Shown: piece by piece, positions 6,551 through 9,244 of the stretch
How the letters are laid out: each line of letters starts with the position of its first letter
How positions within the stretch are numbered: position 1 is the stretch's first letter
Source: an uncultured Eubacteriales bacterium
GTDB taxonomy: Bacteria > Bacillota > Clostridia > Christensenellales > Borkfalkiaceae
Assembly: GCA_958405585.1 (NCBI GenBank)
Contig: CATYEP010000067.1
Coordinates: 1 to 9,244 of the forward strand
DNA: 9,244 nt
Direction of reading: 5' to 3'
The notes under the pieces: model-generated
What the model was told of the DNA's origin: nothing
The model's database searches: none
The model's input: the letters and a program-made list of their open reading frames with translations, nothing else
Made by a program: the position numbers and the translations under genes

Positions 6551-7606
6551 ATGCAGATTATAGAAGTTCATACCAAATCCAGGCCGAGCACGGTTTATTG
6601 CGGGGAAGGCGCATACGAACAGGCGCGGCAGTTTTTGAAAGATAAAGAAACTTTTATCGTTACGGATACCAACGTGCATCGTATTTACGGCGAGAAGCTG
6701 AAGAAAGATTTTCCTGCGGCGGAAATTTGTGTCGTAAAAGCCGGAGAGCGCAATAAAAATAAGACTACGTTGTTTGAGATTCTGGACAAAATGCTTAAAG
6801 CCCAGCTGCATCGCAATTCGGTGGTGGCGGCGATCGGCGGCGGTGTCGTGGGGGACATGGCAGGTTTTGCGGCGTCTGTGTATATGCGCGGAACAAGGCT
6901 TGTGCAGATCCCGACGACGTTGCTGGCGCAGGTGGACAGTTCCGTGGGCGGAAAAACGGCGATCGACTACGGCGGCGTGAAAAATGTGTTGGGGGCATTC
7001 TATCAGCCGGAATTTGTTTTTTGTGATCCTGTGTTTTTGAAGACACTGCCTTCCCGCGAGATGAAATGCGGTTGGGGCGAAATTATTAAAACGGGTGTTT
7101 TGGACGCAAAGATCGGGGATCGTATTCTTGAAAATCTGTCGAAAACGGATGATCCTGCTTTTTTGAAAGAGATCATTGCGGATTGCGTGCGGTTCAAAGC
7201 GAATGTTGTGGAACAGGATGAAACGGAGCGGAGCGGACTTCGGAAATGTCTGAATCTCGGACACACGACGGGGCACGCTCTTGAGCTGGAATACGGCAGA
7301 CGTTCGCACGGGGAATATGTTCTGATCGGGATGTGGCTGGAAAGCGTGATCGCGGAGCGGGAGAACGTGTGCACGGCGGAAAATGCGCGGCGCGTCAGAC
7401 AGTTAGTCGCATTGGCGGAAAAGAAAATTCCTACGTTTAAGAATGTTGGTTCGGTCGTTCAATATGCGTTGCTGGATAAAAAGAATTCGGAAAAGGGAGT
7501 TGTGTCTATGATCTTGTCAAAGGCACGCGGAGAATATACGGAATATAATCTTTCGGCGGATCGGTATGCGGAATATCTGGCGATGCTGCAGGAGAAACGT
7601 TCATGA
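6551..7606 (+). CDS. aroB: 3-dehydroquinate synthase
   Basis: It cyclises DAHP to 3-dehydroquinate, the second step of the shikimate pathway, using NAD+ and a divalent metal. The protein has 351 residues, normal for the family. Motifs are the NAD-binding 'AIGGGVVGDMAGFAAS' (94-109), 'RGTRLVQIPTTLLAQVDSSV' (113-132) continuing into 'GGKTAIDYGG', the first metal ligand E177 in 'GWGEIIKTG', 'LNLGHTTGHALE' (235-246) with metal ligand H238, and H253 in 'SHGEYVLIGM'. All known catalytic segments look intact. The ribosome binding site is weak (only ACGGGA about ten bases upstream), in contrast to its neighbours; a short upstream ORF overlaps this start. The 3' end overlaps aroA by four bases (ATGA), indicating tight co-expression. 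Confidence 0.97.
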   Translation: MQIIEVHTKSRPSTVYCGEGAYEQARQFLKDKETFIVTDTNVHRIYGEKLKKDFPAAEICVVKAGERNKNKTTLFEILDKMLKAQLHRNSVVAAIGGGVVGDMAGFAASVYMRGTRLVQIPTTLLAQVDSSVGGKTAIDYGGVKNVLGAFYQPEFVFCDPVFLKTLPSREMKCGWGEIIKTGVLDAKIGDRILENLSKTDDPAFLKEIIADCVRFKANVVEQDETERSGLRKCLNLGHTTGHALELEYGRRSHGEYVLIGMWLESVIAERENVCTAENARRVRQLVALAEKKIPTFKNVGSVVQYALLDKKNSEKGVVSMILSKARGEYTEYNLSADRYAEYLAMLQEKRS

Positions 7607-8865
7607 AGATCGAAAAGAAAGAGAGTTTTCGCGGGATATTCCGTATTCCCGGAGATAAATCCATCACACATCGGGCGGTGATGTTCAATGCAGCGGCGGA
7701 GGGCAGTGCCGTAGTCACGAATGCGCTTCTCGGGGAGGATTGTCTTTCGACGATCGCGTGTATGCGTGCACTCGGAGCGGATATCCGCACGGAAGGCGGA
7801 ACGGTATATGTGACGGGCACGAAAAAATTCTGCGATGCGGAATGCGATTGCGGAAACAGCGGCACGACGATGCGGCTATTAATGGGACTGACCGCGGGCA
7901 GAAATATCAACGTAAAATTTACGGGCGATGCGTCTCTTTCGAAGCGCCCGATGGAGCGGGTTGCTGCGCCTTTGCGCCTTCTCGGAGCGGATGTGGAAAC
8001 GACGAACGGCACAGCGCCCGTATACGTGCGGCGCAGTGTTCTTAAAGGCTGTGAAGTGGATACAAAGGTCGCAAGCGCGCAGGTCAAGAGTGCCGTGATA
8101 CTGGCGGCGCTCGGCGCGGAGGGCAAGACGGAAGTTTTCGAACCGCTGAAATCCCGTGACCATACAGAACGTATGCTCACTGCGATGGGGGCGGACATTC
8201 GCACGGAAGGCAACCGTGTGACGGTCGGAAAGAGCGAATTGCATTGTGTGGATGTGGATGTGCCTGCCGATATATCGAGCGCGGCGTATTTTATGGCGTT
8301 GGGCGCATTGCTTGGGGAGACTGTCTGTAAAAATGTGGGGGTCAATCCCACCCGCACGGGAATTTTAAAGGTGTTTGACCGCATGAATGTGCGCTATTTT
8401 CTCGAAAACGAACGCATGGTATGCGGAGAGCCTGTTGCAGATATTCGGGTAAAGAAGTCGGCGCTTCGTGCGGTGAAGCTGGAACGGGACATTATGCCGT
8501 CGCTGATCGACGAGCTGCCCGTGATCGCGGTGCTTTGCTCGCTTGCGGAAGGCGAAAGCGTGATCCGCGGAGCGGAAGAACTTCGTGTAAAAGAGAGCGA
8601 TCGGATTGAGACCACGGCAAATATGCTCAATGCGCTTGGCGGCGATTGCAAGGCATTGTCGGACGGGTTTGTGATCAACGGAAAAAAGAGCCTGCGGGGC
8701 GGGGCTGTGGATGCCTGTGCCGATCACAGGATCGCGATGAGCGGCGCTGTCGCGCTGACGGCGAGCGAGGATGGGGGAGAGATCATCGGTGCGGAATGCG
8801 TCAATATTTCCTTTCCGCAGTTTTATTCCATGCTTTCCACGGAAGGGGCTGCGCTGAAATCATGA
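7603..8865 (+). CDS. aroA: 3-phosphoshikimate 1-carboxyvinyltransferase (EPSP synthase)
   Basis: It transfers the enolpyruvyl group of phosphoenolpyruvate to shikimate-3-phosphate, the step before chorismate synthase. The 420-residue length is standard. Motifs seen are 'IPGDKSITHRA' (15-25), the phosphoenolpyruvate loop 'DCGNSGTTMRLLMG' (about 82-95), 'SKRPMERVAAPL', 'ASAQVKSAVILAAL', 'SRDHTERML', 'DELPVIAVLCSLAEG' with the catalytic Asp, 'ELRVKESDRI' with the catalytic Glu, and 'DHRIAMS'. The GNSGTT loop and the SRDHTERM segment resemble Bacillus-type enzymes rather than the E. coli 'GNAGTAMR' form. ATG 7603 follows GGAG at 7591-7594 and overlaps the aroB stop by four bases. No missing catalytic segment was seen. 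Confidence 0.97.
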   Translation: MKIEKKESFRGIFRIPGDKSITHRAVMFNAAAEGSAVVTNALLGEDCLSTIACMRALGADIRTEGGTVYVTGTKKFCDAECDCGNSGTTMRLLMGLTAGRNINVKFTGDASLSKRPMERVAAPLRLLGADVETTNGTAPVYVRRSVLKGCEVDTKVASAQVKSAVILAALGAEGKTEVFEPLKSRDHTERMLTAMGADIRTEGNRVTVGKSELHCVDVDVPADISSAAYFMALGALLGETVCKNVGVNPTRTGILKVFDRMNVRYFLENERMVCGEPVADIRVKKSALRAVKLERDIMPSLIDELPVIAVLCSLAEGESVIRGAEELRVKESDRIETTANMLNALGGDCKALSDGFVINGKKSLRGGAVDACADHRIAMSGAVALTASEDGGEIIGAECVNISFPQFYSMLSTEGAALKS

Positions 8866-8900
8866 AAATTGAAAGACATACGGTGATTTTACTGAAAGAC

Positions 8901-8905
8901 GGAGG
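8901..8905 (+). promoter_or_regulatory. Ribosome binding site of aroE
   Basis: GGAGG stands six bases before ATG 8912 and fixes that codon as the aroE start. It lies within a separate 18-codon reading frame (8862-8918). Confidence 0.7.
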
Positions 8906-8911
8906 CGGATC

Positions 8912-9244
8912 ATGTTAAAACTTGCTTTGATCGGGAAGGATGTATCGAAATCAGACAGTGCAAAAATGCACACGTTTGATCTGAGAGAGTTGGGAAGCGG
9001 CTGTACGTATGAGCTTATTTCGTTGGGAAAAGAAGATTTTGACAGCTGTGTGAAGAAGCTTTTGGCGGAATATGACGCATTCAACATAACGATTCCGTAT
9101 AAATTGGATATAATACCTTATCTGAAAGGATTAAAAGGGGATGCAAAGACGTTTGGCGCGGTGAATCTGGTCAAGGACGGGATCGGATACAATACGGACG
9201 GCGAAGGTTTTATGCTGATGTTGAAGAACAACGGTATAGAGACA
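8912..9244 (+). CDS. aroE: Shikimate dehydrogenase, N-terminal part (runs off the window)
   Basis: It reduces 3-dehydroshikimate to shikimate with NADPH. The first 111 residues are visible, about 40% of the usual 270-290; there is no stop before the window end. The substrate-binding domain is clear: 'FNITIPYK' (57-64) with catalytic K64, 'GAVNLV' (82-87) with N85, and 'GYNTDGEGF' (92-100) with D96. The N-terminal shikimate motif, normally HSxSPxxH, reads 'KSDSAKMH' (13-20): the two serines S14 and S16 are kept, but His and Pro are replaced by Lys and Ala. The NADPH domain is outside the window. A strong GGAGG ribosome binding site precedes ATG 8912. It lies 46 bases after aroA and is probably in the same operon. 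A quinate/shikimate dehydrogenase variant cannot be excluded from this half. Confidence 0.9.
   Translation, partial: MLKLALIGKDVSKSDSAKMHTFDLRELGSGCTYELISLGKEDFDSCVKKLLAEYDAFNITIPYKLDIIPYLKGLKGDAKTFGAVNLVKDGIGYNTDGEGFMLMLKNNGIET

Noticed and set aside
5954..7309. 451-codon open frame on the minus strand across aroC and aroB
   Set aside because: It lies antisense to two certain genes, shows no family motifs and has low-complexity, His/Arg/Phe-rich composition expected from a reversed coding strand.

Overview
The window is a single run of same-strand (+) genes with very short gaps. No RNA gene, mobile element, CRISPR array or convincing terminator could be seen. Protein content, strong GGAG-type ribosome binding sites, moderate-to-high GC and gene families (DUF1934/YwiB-like, ROK glucokinase, Bacillus-type AroA) suggest a Gram-positive, Clostridia-like member of the Bacillota, probably an uncultured lineage. 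This placement is an inference; no marker gene fixes the taxon.

Region 1 (about 1-5274) is a mixed housekeeping block. It holds the C-terminal part of a DUF1934-like protein with an in-frame TAG just upstream, a small metallo-beta-lactamase-fold hydrolase, a strongly diverged Rho-type ATPase, a ROK-family glucokinase, a patatin-like phospholipase, and a membrane-anchored metallo-beta-lactamase protein resembling the C-terminal hydrolase domain of ComEC. Adjacent genes often overlap or sit within a few bases (940/942, 2306/2314, 3276 overlapping 3269), which suggests co-transcription and translational coupling.

Region 2 (5297-9244) is a shikimate/chorismate gene cluster in the order aroC, aroB, aroA, aroE. 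These encode chorismate synthase, 3-dehydroquinate synthase, EPSP synthase and shikimate dehydrogenase, so four of the seven common-pathway steps are present. aroE runs off the window's end. DAHP synthase, dehydroquinase and shikimate kinase are not in the window.

The most unusual item is the Rho-like protein at 942-2306. It keeps the Rho domain order (N-terminal helical domain, OB-fold, P-loop ATPase) but has lost the catalytic Asp-Glu pair and has shortened central-pore loops. It looks like a repurposed or inactive Rho paralogue. Other points worth a second look are the in-frame TAG in the first gene and two tiny ORFs that bridge aroC-aroB and aroA-aroE.
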